Source of the DNA: Pirellulaceae bacterium
Lineage (GTDB): Bacteria > Planctomycetota > Planctomycetia > Pirellulales > Pirellulaceae
DNA: 64,000 bases
Assembly: GCA_028280445.1 (NCBI GenBank)
Contig: JANQLU010000008.1
Location: forward strand, 1 to 64,000
Reading direction: 5' to 3'
Below are positions 7,788 through 15,679 of the stretch, in pieces. The translations under genes were made by a program, and so were the position numbers. How positions within the stretch are numbered: the stretch's first letter is position 1; each line of letters begins with the position of its first letter. The notes below the pieces were generated by a model, which did no database searches, was not told the DNA's origin, and was given only the letters and a program-made list of their open reading frames with translations.

Positions 7788-9893
7788 CTACCTTACCTCA
7801 CTTAAGTCCTTTTCGCGATCATATTGTTCTTTGAGCACGCCTTCTGTTGCCAAAGAAAACTCATTCTCTGCCCATTCCTTTACGCTATCTAAAAATCCGG
7901 TTTCGTCTAAATCGCTTCCATCTATCAACACATCCAATTTTTTTTCTTGGCAAATGTCCCGGAACATCGCCTTTGTTTCAGCAAACGTTGCTCTTGTGAG
8001 AGAGTCATTCAAACCATGACTTGGTGGAATCCAACCGAGCAGTTGTTTGGATACGTCTTTTTCGCGATCGCCATCTTCCAATTTCGTGAAAATTCCAACG
8101 TTGTTGGCTTTCTCTGTCCACGTCGGTGGGCCCATGAACAACATCATATCGAATCGACCAGCGCGAGTAATTGCATCGTCAAAAGAGCTCTGATGATTTG
8201 TGGCAAAAAAGAAAAGTACTTTTCTTCCATCATACAACTGGGCTAAATGAGGAAGCATGCTGGTTGTCATGAATTGTTGTTCGACTGACAGTTGTTGTTG
8301 CCCGGTATCATCGACTCGCCTTTGTAACATTGCGTCCATTTCGTCAAAAAACACAACAGCTCGCTCTAGGTCGTTTAAGTCTTCGAAAAGACGGTTGGCT
8401 TTGGAATAGACTCGCTCAAGGCCGTCATCTACAAAATCCGACGGAACAATTTCCAAAAAATCCCAACCGATCGCCGCAGCAAGCGCTCGAACAAATCGAG
8501 TCTTACCGGTTCCTGGAGGGCCAAAGATTAGGGCAGATCTCTTTACTAACTTCGGCACAAGATTGACATTGCTCTTCACTTCTGCATCGAGAATCGGGCG
8601 AATAGTTAGGTTCCACACCGCGTCCTTTAGTGACTGCGGATCTTCACCGCCATAACCCTTGATCTTGATTTGACTCTGAAGAAGTTCATCCCATGGTCCC
8701 TGATTTGGAGTAGGTGCAGTTGCAATTCCCCTATTCTTGAGAATCCTAAGGCGAATTGTGCGTGAAATTGATTTCCTGAGAGTGCAAAGGAACATATGAA
8801 CAACTCCAGTTGCCCACGATTCAGGTTCTCCACGAGTGAGTGAATTGAGCTGTCCTCCAGAATTCCAACCACTGAATGATTTGCCATCTTGATTCCATGC
8901 CACTTGATTCGTTTCAAGCCAAGAAACAGATTTTTCCAGAAGTCCAAGTAGATCATTATTATCCGGAATGTCTTGAAATTCACGTATCAAACTTTCAAGT
9001 GCTTCAACATGCCAACAATGATTGGATCCAACACTGGGATAGTGAAACATAGGAAAGTACTTTTCCCATGCACCTGCTTCGTTTTGTCGTTCAAAAAACA
9101 AGTGAATGCTATAGCGTAATTCTTCTTCTGTAGGAAACATCTCAACATCTGCCCGCAATTCTGGCGCGAAATCGCCAATTCTCTTGCACCCGGCAGCAGA
9201 CATTGCAAGCGCAATTGGATCCATTAATGCCGAGTGTCCAGCACTAATCAATGAAACTTGTCGCACAAATTTGTTTGCAAAAAGCTGTGCAATTCCTTTG
9301 AGCTTGCTAGCTTCTATATCAAGATTAATGGCACCATCCAAAAACCAATAGGCAATAGGAGACGCTGCGGAATATTCAAATACGCTGAGCGAATCCGGCA
9401 CTTCTGACAATACTAGGTCGATAATTTCACTTATTGTTTTTCTATTAAACTTCTGCCATGACTTCGCGTCTGAAGCGTTCGTGTTGTGGCGTTTGAGACT
9501 TAGCAACGTTGCGGAATCAACGACATCGCCCTCAGCAAGCCGCCCAGCAGCGCGAACAATCAGTGCCGTCGTGAACGCATTGTTTTGCGGTAATTCTGCC
9601 GACTTCCATTCGCAATCCAGCAGCTGTTTGAATAATTTGGGTAAATTCAGCGTGTTACCGTCATCGTCGACTACGAATTTGTTTGCGACACGGTTTAAGC
9701 TCAACGTCATTAGCGCAGTTGCACTTGTCGTCACACTTATGGGTGTTGTTGTCGTAGGAGGCTGAGAAGGCAGCCTATAAAACGCGGCATGATTTCTATC
9801 ATAAAACGCGTAATAGTCGTCCAACACAGTTCGGTTCAAGTACTCGACTCTGCGCCTTAATGTCCTGAGTCGTTCAAGTTCGGATTCAGCCAT
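7788..9893 (-). CDS. AAA+ ATPase with a helical N-terminal domain
   Basis: About 701 aa from the ATG at 9893 (an in-frame TTG at 9917 would add 8 residues; the ATG gives a tight 8-base overlap with the upstream stop). The C-terminal third is a classical AAA+ module: Walker A FGPPGTGKTRFVRAL, Walker B AVVFFDEMDAM, then a sensor-1 Asn in FFATNHQSS and an arginine-finger region in DDAITRAGRFDMM. The pattern is closest to the FtsH/spastin type. The N-terminal 400 residues contain repeated helix pairs with Trp and Gly (WLETNQVAWNQDGKSFSGW), like an alpha/alpha toroid of the prenyltransferase/terpenoid cyclase sort, which could be a substrate-binding platform. No protease motif is seen. Likely an unfoldase or remodeller for a partner in this cluster. 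Confidence 0.75.
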   Translation of the reverse strand: MAESELERLRTLRRRVEYLNRTVLDDYYAFYDRNHAAFYRLPSQPPTTTTPISVTTSATALMTLSLNRVANKFVVDDDGNTLNLPKLFKQLLDCEWKSAELPQNNAFTTALIVRAAGRLAEGDVVDSATLLSLKRHNTNASDAKSWQKFNRKTISEIIDLVLSEVPDSLSVFEYSAASPIAYWFLDGAINLDIEASKLKGIAQLFANKFVRQVSLISAGHSALMDPIALAMSAAGCKRIGDFAPELRADVEMFPTEEELRYSIHLFFERQNEAGAWEKYFPMFHYPSVGSNHCWHVEALESLIREFQDIPDNNDLLGLLEKSVSWLETNQVAWNQDGKSFSGWNSGGQLNSLTRGEPESWATGVVHMFLCTLRKSISRTIRLRILKNRGIATAPTPNQGPWDELLQSQIKIKGYGGEDPQSLKDAVWNLTIRPILDAEVKSNVNLVPKLVKRSALIFGPPGTGKTRFVRALAAAIGWDFLEIVPSDFVDDGLERVYSKANRLFEDLNDLERAVVFFDEMDAMLQRRVDDTGQQQLSVEQQFMTTSMLPHLAQLYDGRKVLFFFATNHQSSFDDAITRAGRFDMMLFMGPPTWTEKANNVGIFTKLEDGDREKDVSKQLLGWIPPSHGLNDSLTRATFAETKAMFRDICQEKKLDVLIDGSDLDETGFLDSVKEWAENEFSLATEGVLKEQYDREKDLSEVR

Positions 9894-10941
9894 GACTGAT
9901 TTCGATTTCCTTTCCAACTAACGAAACCGACTCTGCAACAGAAAAACCTGTGCCACCCCAAGTAATTGGAACCTTTAGGCTATCCCGTAGCTCGCCTAAG
10001 AATTCGTTGATCATTGGAGTGAAAAGCTTGTAATCGGTAACTCCTCGAACTTTGTAGTCAAGTCGATCCAACCCCATTACAGCGATCTGGGTTGGTCTAT
10101 TGAATTGCACTGCTTGGAACACTGAATCAAGATCAAATCTCCCAACACGTCGGAGCCGATTTGTAACGGATGTATATTCTGGTTCGCACAATGGTGCGCC
10201 GGAGATCCGTTTTATCTCTTCCCAGGAGACTTCATTCTGTAATTCACCGCTTGGACCACCCACACGAATTGGGAACGTTCGAACAACCATGACAATTTCA
10301 TCGACGCAGCTAGGTGGAATCCCCGCTTCCATGGCAAACGAGTTTGCCGTCGTGTCTTTTGAAGTTAGAAACGGATAACCGTCGCCGTGAAGCAATGACA
10401 ATCCAAATCCTTGTGTCCCCTCGACCAAAACTCGGATGCCAGATTCGATCGCATCATGAAGCAGTGGAGCAACTCTCGTAACATTCACGAGTTTTTTGAG
10501 TTTCGAACTGTGTTCCACTAGCCTTACGTCGTCTCGACGCATCATGCGACGTGACAATGCATTGCCGTTTCCGGATCCAGTACTACCAATGGATTTGTGA
10601 AGACCTCGCTCTAGGTATCGGTCTTCGTCGGTTAACAATATACCGCGCGAGTCCACATAGACGCGTTTTGGATCCAAATTACATTTTTCGATTTCTTCAA
10701 TTAGCAATTCTTCATCTACGACACAACCAGCTGCCAATGCAAACAATGCATGCGGATGTTCGACAGCCGACGGAAGTTGCCGTAAAACCGTTTCAGTACC
10801 AAACACTTGGGTGGTATGCCCAGAATTTGGTCCGCCGCACCTCACGACCCAAGGCCGATCATGCGACATGGCAATCAGCGTTGCAACTTTGCCCTTACCT
10901 TCCGACCCATATTGACCGCCTACAACGATTGTCGCTGACAT
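9886..10941 (-). CDS. Adenylosuccinate synthetase homologue with PurZ-type active-site serine
   Basis: 351 aa, the short form seen in archaeal PurA and in phage PurZ rather than the roughly 430 aa of bacterial PurA. The N-terminus reads VVGGQYGSEGKGK: the P-loop-like GTP-binding segment is intact, but residue 13 is Ser where PurA has the catalytic Asp (QWGDEGKGK). Replacement of this Asp by Ser is the hallmark of PurZ, which joins aspartate to dGMP on the way to 2-aminoadenine. The general-acid His is present (GGPNSGHT, His42). Also seen: SIGSTGSGNGNAL at the substrate loop, EGTQGFGLSLLHG, and GPSGEL in the C-terminal half. Likely activity: GTP-dependent ligation of aspartate to a purine nucleotide; which nucleotide is open. 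It is the first gene of a three-gene operon and overlaps the AAA+ start. Confidence 0.8.
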   Translation of the reverse strand: MSATIVVGGQYGSEGKGKVATLIAMSHDRPWVVRCGGPNSGHTTQVFGTETVLRQLPSAVEHPHALFALAAGCVVDEELLIEEIEKCNLDPKRVYVDSRGILLTDEDRYLERGLHKSIGSTGSGNGNALSRRMMRRDDVRLVEHSSKLKKLVNVTRVAPLLHDAIESGIRVLVEGTQGFGLSLLHGDGYPFLTSKDTTANSFAMEAGIPPSCVDEIVMVVRTFPIRVGGPSGELQNEVSWEEIKRISGAPLCEPEYTSVTNRLRRVGRFDLDSVFQAVQFNRPTQIAVMGLDRLDYKVRGVTDYKLFTPMINEFLGELRDSLKVPITWGGTGFSVAESVSLVGKEIEISHG

Positions 10942-11089
10942 TATTGCTTCTGCCTCCCCAATTCAAATCATTATCAACTGCCTTTTATAGAATCGTGTGG
11001 TGTCGGACGTGACAGTAATGCCAGTAAAGCATGGAATGTCTCCAAACCCACAGGCATATTTTTACTCAACCGTCGAAAGTTGCAACTCG

Positions 11090-11187
11090 GGTTGCCTCTC
11101 GATCGGCCAGGTTTGCATGAAGCTCGGTATCTCGGAGCAGACTTACTACAAGTGGCGTCATGACTATGGCGGCATGCGAACGGACTA
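11090..11187 (+). mobile_element. IS3-family OrfA fragment
   Basis: The translated stretch SIGQVCMKLGISEQTYYKWR is the helix-turn-helix of an IS3-type OrfA transposase subunit, followed by HDYGGM. Only this small piece remains; OrfB is absent. About 46 bases here are nearly identical, in inverted orientation, to the fragment at 51490-51590. The rest of 10942-11494 shows no other recognisable content. Confidence 0.7.
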
Positions 11188-11494
11188 GGCGAAGCGATCC
11201 GCGAGTGTTTGCGATTGATGTGGAATGAAAGCTCAACAGCGATCACGTGTTGGATCGCTTGACTTGGTCGTGTCACTTTTTCCGTCACTCAAAATAAATT
11301 TAGCGATGTCGGCGTTGGCAGGTGCAATCACCCGTTCTGTCTAATCACTTTCCAAATTTTTTTGGGGGGGAATTCTACAGAAATCGAATTATGTAAGTGA
11401 CAGCGAGTTGACAGATGAAACCATCTCCCAGCGATTTTGTTTCTTTCATCGCGTTCATCAGTCCCAATTTTTACCACAATAATTCGAGGAAATC

Positions 11495-11806
11495 ATGAAC
11501 GAAAACTTTTCAACATTTACTCAGGCGGCGAACGCCACCAGCCGAAAAAAAATGGCGGAACGGAAACTTTTCCGTTTTGTACTCTGCCCTACGGGATTGC
11601 TTCTCGTCACGTTGAGCTATGCCCTCTTAACGTATTCATCCTTTGCCAAAATCATGGATTTGCATGGCAAAGACTTTGTGCCTAACTATTGCTGCCTTGT
11701 GGGTTATGCCACTCTTCTTGTAGTAATCTTGGTTAAGGTATTCAAATTGGCAAAACGACGTTCGTCGAGTAGCAAAGAGGGCGAAGTAGACGACATACTC
11801 CACTAA
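11495..11806 (+). CDS. Small two-helix membrane protein, hypothetical
   Basis: 103 aa with a basic N-terminal segment and two hydrophobic helices (residues about 32-50, FVLCPTGLLLVTLSYALLTY, and about 66-84, CCLVGYATLLVVILVKVF), then a charged tail. ATG is preceded by CGAGGAAATC, a good ribosome-binding site, and a strong intrinsic terminator lies 24 bases after the stop, which together support a real gene. No family recognised. Monocistronic; an inner-membrane location is inferred from the two helices. Confidence 0.55.
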   Translation: MNENFSTFTQAANATSRKKMAERKLFRFVLCPTGLLLVTLSYALLTYSSFAKIMDLHGKDFVPNYCCLVGYATLLVVILVKVFKLAKRRSSSSKEGEVDDILH

Positions 11807-11829
11807 AAACTTACAACATCGTTTGCATT

Positions 11830-11863
11830 GACCGGCATTCACGACCGGTCTTTTTTTGTTTTT
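11830..11863 (+). terminator. Intrinsic terminator after the small membrane protein gene
   Basis: Perfect six-base stem GACCGG/CCGGTC with a nine-base loop, followed at once by seven T and a further T-rich run. Oriented to end transcription of the gene at 11495-11806. The following stretch to about 12310 has no gene I can support. Confidence 0.8.
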
Positions 11864-12309
11864 AGGATAGGAATTAGCGGACTTTGGAGTTTCTCTCAGG
11901 ATCCATTTGAAAGACAACCCGGCAAAAAATCGGCAACAAGTAGCGTCCAAAAGGCACCCAATCGATTGACGAACTCTTCGAAGAAAGCGGCATATTCACC
12001 GATGTATCTATGCAAATCCGAGCACAACGCGATTGTTTTTTTGAGTTGTATAAACGAATTGGGTGTATTCTCTCGCCGTGCATTCGAATGAAATCGACTT
12101 TGGCATATTTATTATTTCGATTGTTTTGCATGGATTTGTTTTGATTCTTGGACTCGCGCATGAGATGGAACTTGTGCGAACGTGGTTGGGAAGTCCTGTT
12201 GAACAGAATTCTCTACCTCGTCGTGGTCGCCGGACTTTTCGTAATCCAACCACCAAGACGAATTGGCATTCTCATTTTTGTTTAGTGGCAAAACTACATT
12301 CTTTGATTG

Positions 12310-12904
12310 AATGGCTTCCGCAATCGCCTGTGCCACAAAAGGCTGCCGGTGAATGTGAATATGTTTAAAAGGCTCAGCAACTTCTAACTCGGAGTAAGTG
12401 TGTTTTTGAAATCCAATAGGACACGGCAAGACTGTAACCCTTGAAACAAGGTATCCCCAAAAAAGCTGCCTGCCCAAAACCGACTCTAGATGCCAAAATC
12501 GCAGCGGCGGCCGCAGAAATTACCAGTAAAAGTAATCCTGTCAATACAAACATAATGGCAATAATCACAGCCGCAAATGGAACGAACGCCGCCCCAATCA
12601 AAAACATCTCCCCAGCGAATACCCAAAATCCATTTCCGCCAACGATGGCTCGCGTTTGAAATTGGTAAAGTGCGAATATGCATACCAGCGTAAAAACAAC
12701 TCCGGATCCAAGTGCAACTAATCGAGTTCGCGAAAAAAACCAAAAAGGAAGTTGTGTTAAAGAGCTCAGAAACGCCAAGTGTGAGTAGGCTTCGTCTCCT
12801 TTTGCAGTCATGCAATGTATTGGAATACCAATGTTGTCAAAGTTATGAATATCACAGTGTCGACGTTCTATTCGTTCGAGCCTATTTGCCAACCAAATCA
12901 TCAT
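12310..12904 (-). pseudogene. C-terminal fragment of a membrane-associated alpha/beta hydrolase-like protein, frameshifted
   Basis: The frame from 12904 begins abruptly with NRLERIERRHCDIHNFDN, then IPIHCMTAKGDEA, the kind of segment that holds the late acid residue of alpha/beta hydrolases. Two or three hydrophobic helices follow, about residues 60-130. Near 12430-12450 the sense-like sequence moves to another frame (GFQKHTYSELEVAEPFKHIH, then VAQAIAEAI), which looks like a hydrolase C-terminus with a late His. The N-terminal half with the nucleophile Ser is missing. I read it as a truncated and frameshifted remnant. Alternatively the 176-aa open frame is an intact small membrane protein. 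Confidence 0.45.
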
Positions 12905-12988
12905 TTTCTTCGGAATGGGTAAAGCGCAACAAAACCTAGGACAAGAGCAAGCCAGAGCTTAATAACGTCGACGCCCACAAATAAATAA

Positions 12989-14197
12989 ATGCCAGCAACA
13001 AACAAGGACGCAAAACCCGCGTGCAACATCAGTGCAATCGTTGTTAATACTTTGGATTTGCTTAACAAGAATGATGAGTCTCGAAACTATGTCCTAACAC
13101 GTAGTGCAAAAGAAGTTGGCGACTTAAAAGGGGAGAAAGTTTGTCTTGCTTACCATAAATCGCGTGGACAACGCGCGGGAAGGTTCGGGAAACTACTAGG
13201 GGAACGACTGAATTGGCCAGTAGTTTCGTATGGTTCTCGGTGCAATACGAAACGAGTTTCCAACAATCAGATGAAGGAATTGGCCAGTTTTGATCATGTT
13301 GTGTTTGTGGATTCTGCAGTTCGTACTGGAGATAGTTTGGTTGCGACCAGGCGTGCAATTGATGACCCTTGGTTCATCAAACATACAAGTCTACATGCAT
13401 TGTTTGCATTTGACGCGTTAACTCAAAGTTCAATTTCATCTTTGTCGGCTAATACTGGAATTGACATTCGTACAGTCTTCAAAATTCCGATGGCTCCGCC
13501 AACAGAAAAGGTGAAAGATTGGGCAAACGAGCGCAAGAAGGCTCTTGGTGAAAAACTTGCTGAGAACGACGAATTCAGCGAAATTGCGACAGCATTGGGC
13601 TCGTACCTAGGGCCGAAAAGGTTTACTGCAAACCAAGTTGAACGATCGTTGGAGGATGTAGATTCTCAACTGAAGGAAGTTATTAGAGAAGCGCAGTTTC
13701 CTGTGGTTGGTACGCAACGCGTTACCGATGCATGTTTGAACGGTAAGGCGCATGCCATTCGTCATTTGTCTGTTGATGAAGTTGTGCAGGATTCTATGGT
13801 TCAAAACCTGCTGGTAGGCGTAATGCACAATTCAATGAGACCAAGCTTCAAAGAAAATGCGGCATACGCATTGGCGGCGGCAAACAACTTTGAATGGATG
13901 ACGCTGGATTGGCTTTTGGTCAATCGGCCATTCTTAACTTCGCCAACCGAGTGTTGGAAGTCAATTGTGATGATCGAGTGTGAAATGAAGATGCAGAATA
14001 TGAGGTCACAATTGAGTCACTTCCGTGATTCCATCGTCGAGTATAGAAAAATGCCGGACACATTCCGCATGCAACAAGGTCTGTTGCCTGGAATGGAACA
14101 GTTTGCAAAAAGGAACCGGTCGGCCAGAAAAGATGAACTTGAGTCTAAACGGTTGGATGAACGGCTTGATTTAATGGTGGCAGTAGCCGAAAAGTAG
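12989..14197 (+). CDS. Phosphoribosyltransferase-like protein, probably 5'-truncated
   Basis: 402 codons. A type I PRTase core is visible: VCLAYHKSRGQRAGRFGKLL near residues 50-70, then the PRPP-binding loop VVFVDSAVRTGDSL near residues 105-118. About 280 residues of helix-rich sequence follow with no recognised fold. Only about 50 unconvincing residues precede the core, and the ATG comes immediately after an in-frame TAA, so an N-terminal domain may have been lost. Stand-alone PRTases with a large partner domain occur in bacterial conflict loci next to proteases or nucleases, and also as ComF-like salvage enzymes. A biosynthetic neighbour for a standard purine or pyrimidine pathway is not seen here. 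A good ribosome-binding site is not obvious. Confidence 0.6.
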   Translation: MPATNKDAKPACNISAIVVNTLDLLNKNDESRNYVLTRSAKEVGDLKGEKVCLAYHKSRGQRAGRFGKLLGERLNWPVVSYGSRCNTKRVSNNQMKELASFDHVVFVDSAVRTGDSLVATRRAIDDPWFIKHTSLHALFAFDALTQSSISSLSANTGIDIRTVFKIPMAPPTEKVKDWANERKKALGEKLAENDEFSEIATALGSYLGPKRFTANQVERSLEDVDSQLKEVIREAQFPVVGTQRVTDACLNGKAHAIRHLSVDEVVQDSMVQNLLVGVMHNSMRPSFKENAAYALAAANNFEWMTLDWLLVNRPFLTSPTECWKSIVMIECEMKMQNMRSQLSHFRDSIVEYRKMPDTFRMQQGLLPGMEQFAKRNRSARKDELESKRLDERLDLMVAVAEK

Positions 14198-14278
14198 TCC
14201 AGATCGCCGAGCGCCGATGAACGGGCACCTCGATCACATCGACCGGGAGAATGAGCAGAGAACATGCCAAAATGCGTT

Positions 14279-14303
14279 CGGACGATGAATTGGACGCGGT
14301 TAG
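14279..14303. repeat. Dispersed repeat family B, partial copy
   Basis: CGGACGATGAATTGGACGCG matches the 3' half of the family B repeat described at 19377-19450. It lies in the 460-base gap between the PRTase gene and the 84-aa gene; nothing else is recognised there apart from the terminator at 14581-14614. Confidence 0.5.
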
Positions 14304-14580
14304 GGCGCGCAAAGTGAATCGAACTGTTGCGACTCTGAAGTTTGGCAGTCTTCCAACTACAGTTAAACGTCACGCGAATGCTATACCCTGATCTTTATGA
14401 ATTAGCCTACAAATATTTGCAGCGGATCGAGGGCGCGATACGACCTTTGACAGTTCAGTGCACGCTGGATTGCGGTGCTTCCCCGTTTTTCCCCAGCAAG
14501 TCGATTTGGGTATTTACCGTGAGATGTGATTGTTTAACAACCCTCGCCGACTTTCGATGCTTTACAATGTTTGAACGCAG

Positions 14581-14614
14581 AAAAAGTGTGCTGGATCGAG
14601 ATCGCAGCACACTT
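14581..14614 (-). terminator. Intrinsic terminator for the 84-aa gene
   Basis: On the minus strand an eleven-base loop separates AAGTGTGCTG and CAGCACACTT, and the stem runs into TTTTTC. A second hairpin (TGGGCGA/TCGCCCA, 14631-14650) lies between it and the stop codon at 14660. Confidence 0.6.
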
Positions 14615-14659
14615 GCATTCGAAGTTTAGTTGGGCGATCAGAGTCGCCCATATGTTGAA

Positions 14660-14914
14660 CTAACGTACCAATTCGTAAGTCACGACGGCCGTCGATTGGC
14701 CTTCATCGAGATAACCAACAAAATTACCGCCTTCCATATGGATTGATTGTCCCGGACCGAACTTGGCCGATGCCTCACTGCCCGGGAGCGTGGATTCAAT
14801 ATACACGGATGACGGACCTTGGTTGGAAAATCGATAGATGTGGACAGAGTCAACAAAGGTAATTCGTTTCTTGTTGCTCTCGTCAGTCGTAACAAATGTT
14901 GAAGTCATTCCCAT
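14660..14914 (-). CDS. Small beta-rich hypothetical protein divergent from the sigma/kinase module
   Basis: 84 aa, no signal peptide or membrane helix. Alternating hydrophobic pattern with many Gly, Ser and Thr (TFVDSVHIYRFSNQGPSSVY, then FGPGQSIHMEGGNFVGYL) suggests a small beta sandwich. Family not recognised. ATG preceded by CAAGGAGC on the minus strand, a good ribosome-binding site, and a terminator follows. It is transcribed divergently from the ECF sigma gene across a 166-base region with an inverted repeat, so shared regulation is likely. Together with the gene at 17457 it could be a target or effector of the sigma/kinase module; that is inference from position. Confidence 0.6.
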   Translation of the reverse strand: MGMTSTFVTTDESNKKRITFVDSVHIYRFSNQGPSSVYIESTLPGSEASAKFGPGQSIHMEGGNFVGYLDEGQSTAVVTYELVR

Positions 14915-14999
14915 GCTCCTTGATTTGGTGAGAAGGTTGTAAACGAAATCGCTCGCGCGATGGACGAAAACAGCTGTTGTCGAAAGGAAAAACGCAAGC

Positions 15000-15050
15000 G
15001 TCTGACAGATGCTTCTCTGGCACTAGCTTGACAAAATCTTCTTGTCAGAC
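15000..15050. promoter_or_regulatory. Inverted repeat in the divergent promoter region of the sigma/kinase module
   Basis: GTCTGACA at 15000-15007 is matched by TGTCAGAC at 15043-15050. The second arm is preceded by TTGACA at 15029-15034, which would make a good -35 element for the sigma gene starting at 15081. The arrangement could be an operator or a site for the module's own sigma factor. Confidence 0.4.
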
Positions 15051-15080
15051 CGCTGCGTTAACTAGGCAGGGTAAAAGAAC

Positions 15081-15659
15081 ATGTCAATGACGACCTCACT
15101 ATCGTTGCTCGAACGCATGAAAGCTGACGATCAAGTCGCTTGGGAAAGATTTGTGAAAATCTACACGCCACTGGTGTACGCTTGGTGTCGAAAAACCGGA
15201 TTGAGCGCGGACGATTCAAACGACGTTAGCTCGGACGTAATCCGACTTGTATTTGAAAAAATTGATAAGTTTGACCCCGGCAAGTTTCGTGCATGGCTGC
15301 GGACCTTGACAAGAAACAAAGTTATGGATTTCTATCGCAAAAATCAAAAGCATTTCAATGCGATCGGAGGATCAAAAAACAAAGCGGCAATGGATCAGAT
15401 TATTGCACCGGATGTAGAGGTTTTGGACGACGATGAGGACTCATTAACTGAAGACACCACATTTTTATACATCAAGGTGTGGGAACTTATTCGTGACGGA
15501 TTTCCCGACCACTATTGGAAGGTTATTGAGCAATACGTAATCAACGAGTTGCCAGCTCGTAAAGTTGCCGAGGAAAACAAAATCTCGCAAGACGCGGTGT
15601 ACCAAATTAAGCGGAGGGTCCTGACGAGAATTCGAAATGAGTTAAGCGGTTTGTTATAA
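15081..15659 (+). CDS. ECF-family RNA polymerase sigma factor (planctomycete kinase-linked type)
   Basis: 192 aa. Region 2 is visible: DDQVAWERFVKIYTPLVYAW, then a core-binding/-10 recognition helix and FRAWLRTLTRNKVMDFYRKN. Region 4 follows: ELPARKVAEENKISQDAVYQ and IKRRVLTRIR, a typical -35-binding helix-turn-helix. The segment NAIGGSK matches the second sigma factor of this window (SAIGGSE at 61890-62528), so both belong to one family. Directs RNA polymerase to specific promoters. The gene ends 20 bases before a Ser/Thr kinase gene. Such pairs are characteristic of planctomycetes, where the kinase is thought to control the sigma factor. Confidence 0.9.
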   Translation: MSMTTSLSLLERMKADDQVAWERFVKIYTPLVYAWCRKTGLSADDSNDVSSDVIRLVFEKIDKFDPGKFRAWLRTLTRNKVMDFYRKNQKHFNAIGGSKNKAAMDQIIAPDVEVLDDDEDSLTEDTTFLYIKVWELIRDGFPDHYWKVIEQYVINELPARKVAEENKISQDAVYQIKRRVLTRIRNELSGLL

Positions 15660-15679
15660 CCTGGCAAAAAGGCCGAACA

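Noticed and set aside
14342..14629. 95-aa plus-strand open frame
   Set aside because: Not protein-like, lacks a ribosome-binding site, and runs through the terminator hairpin of the divergent 84-aa gene.
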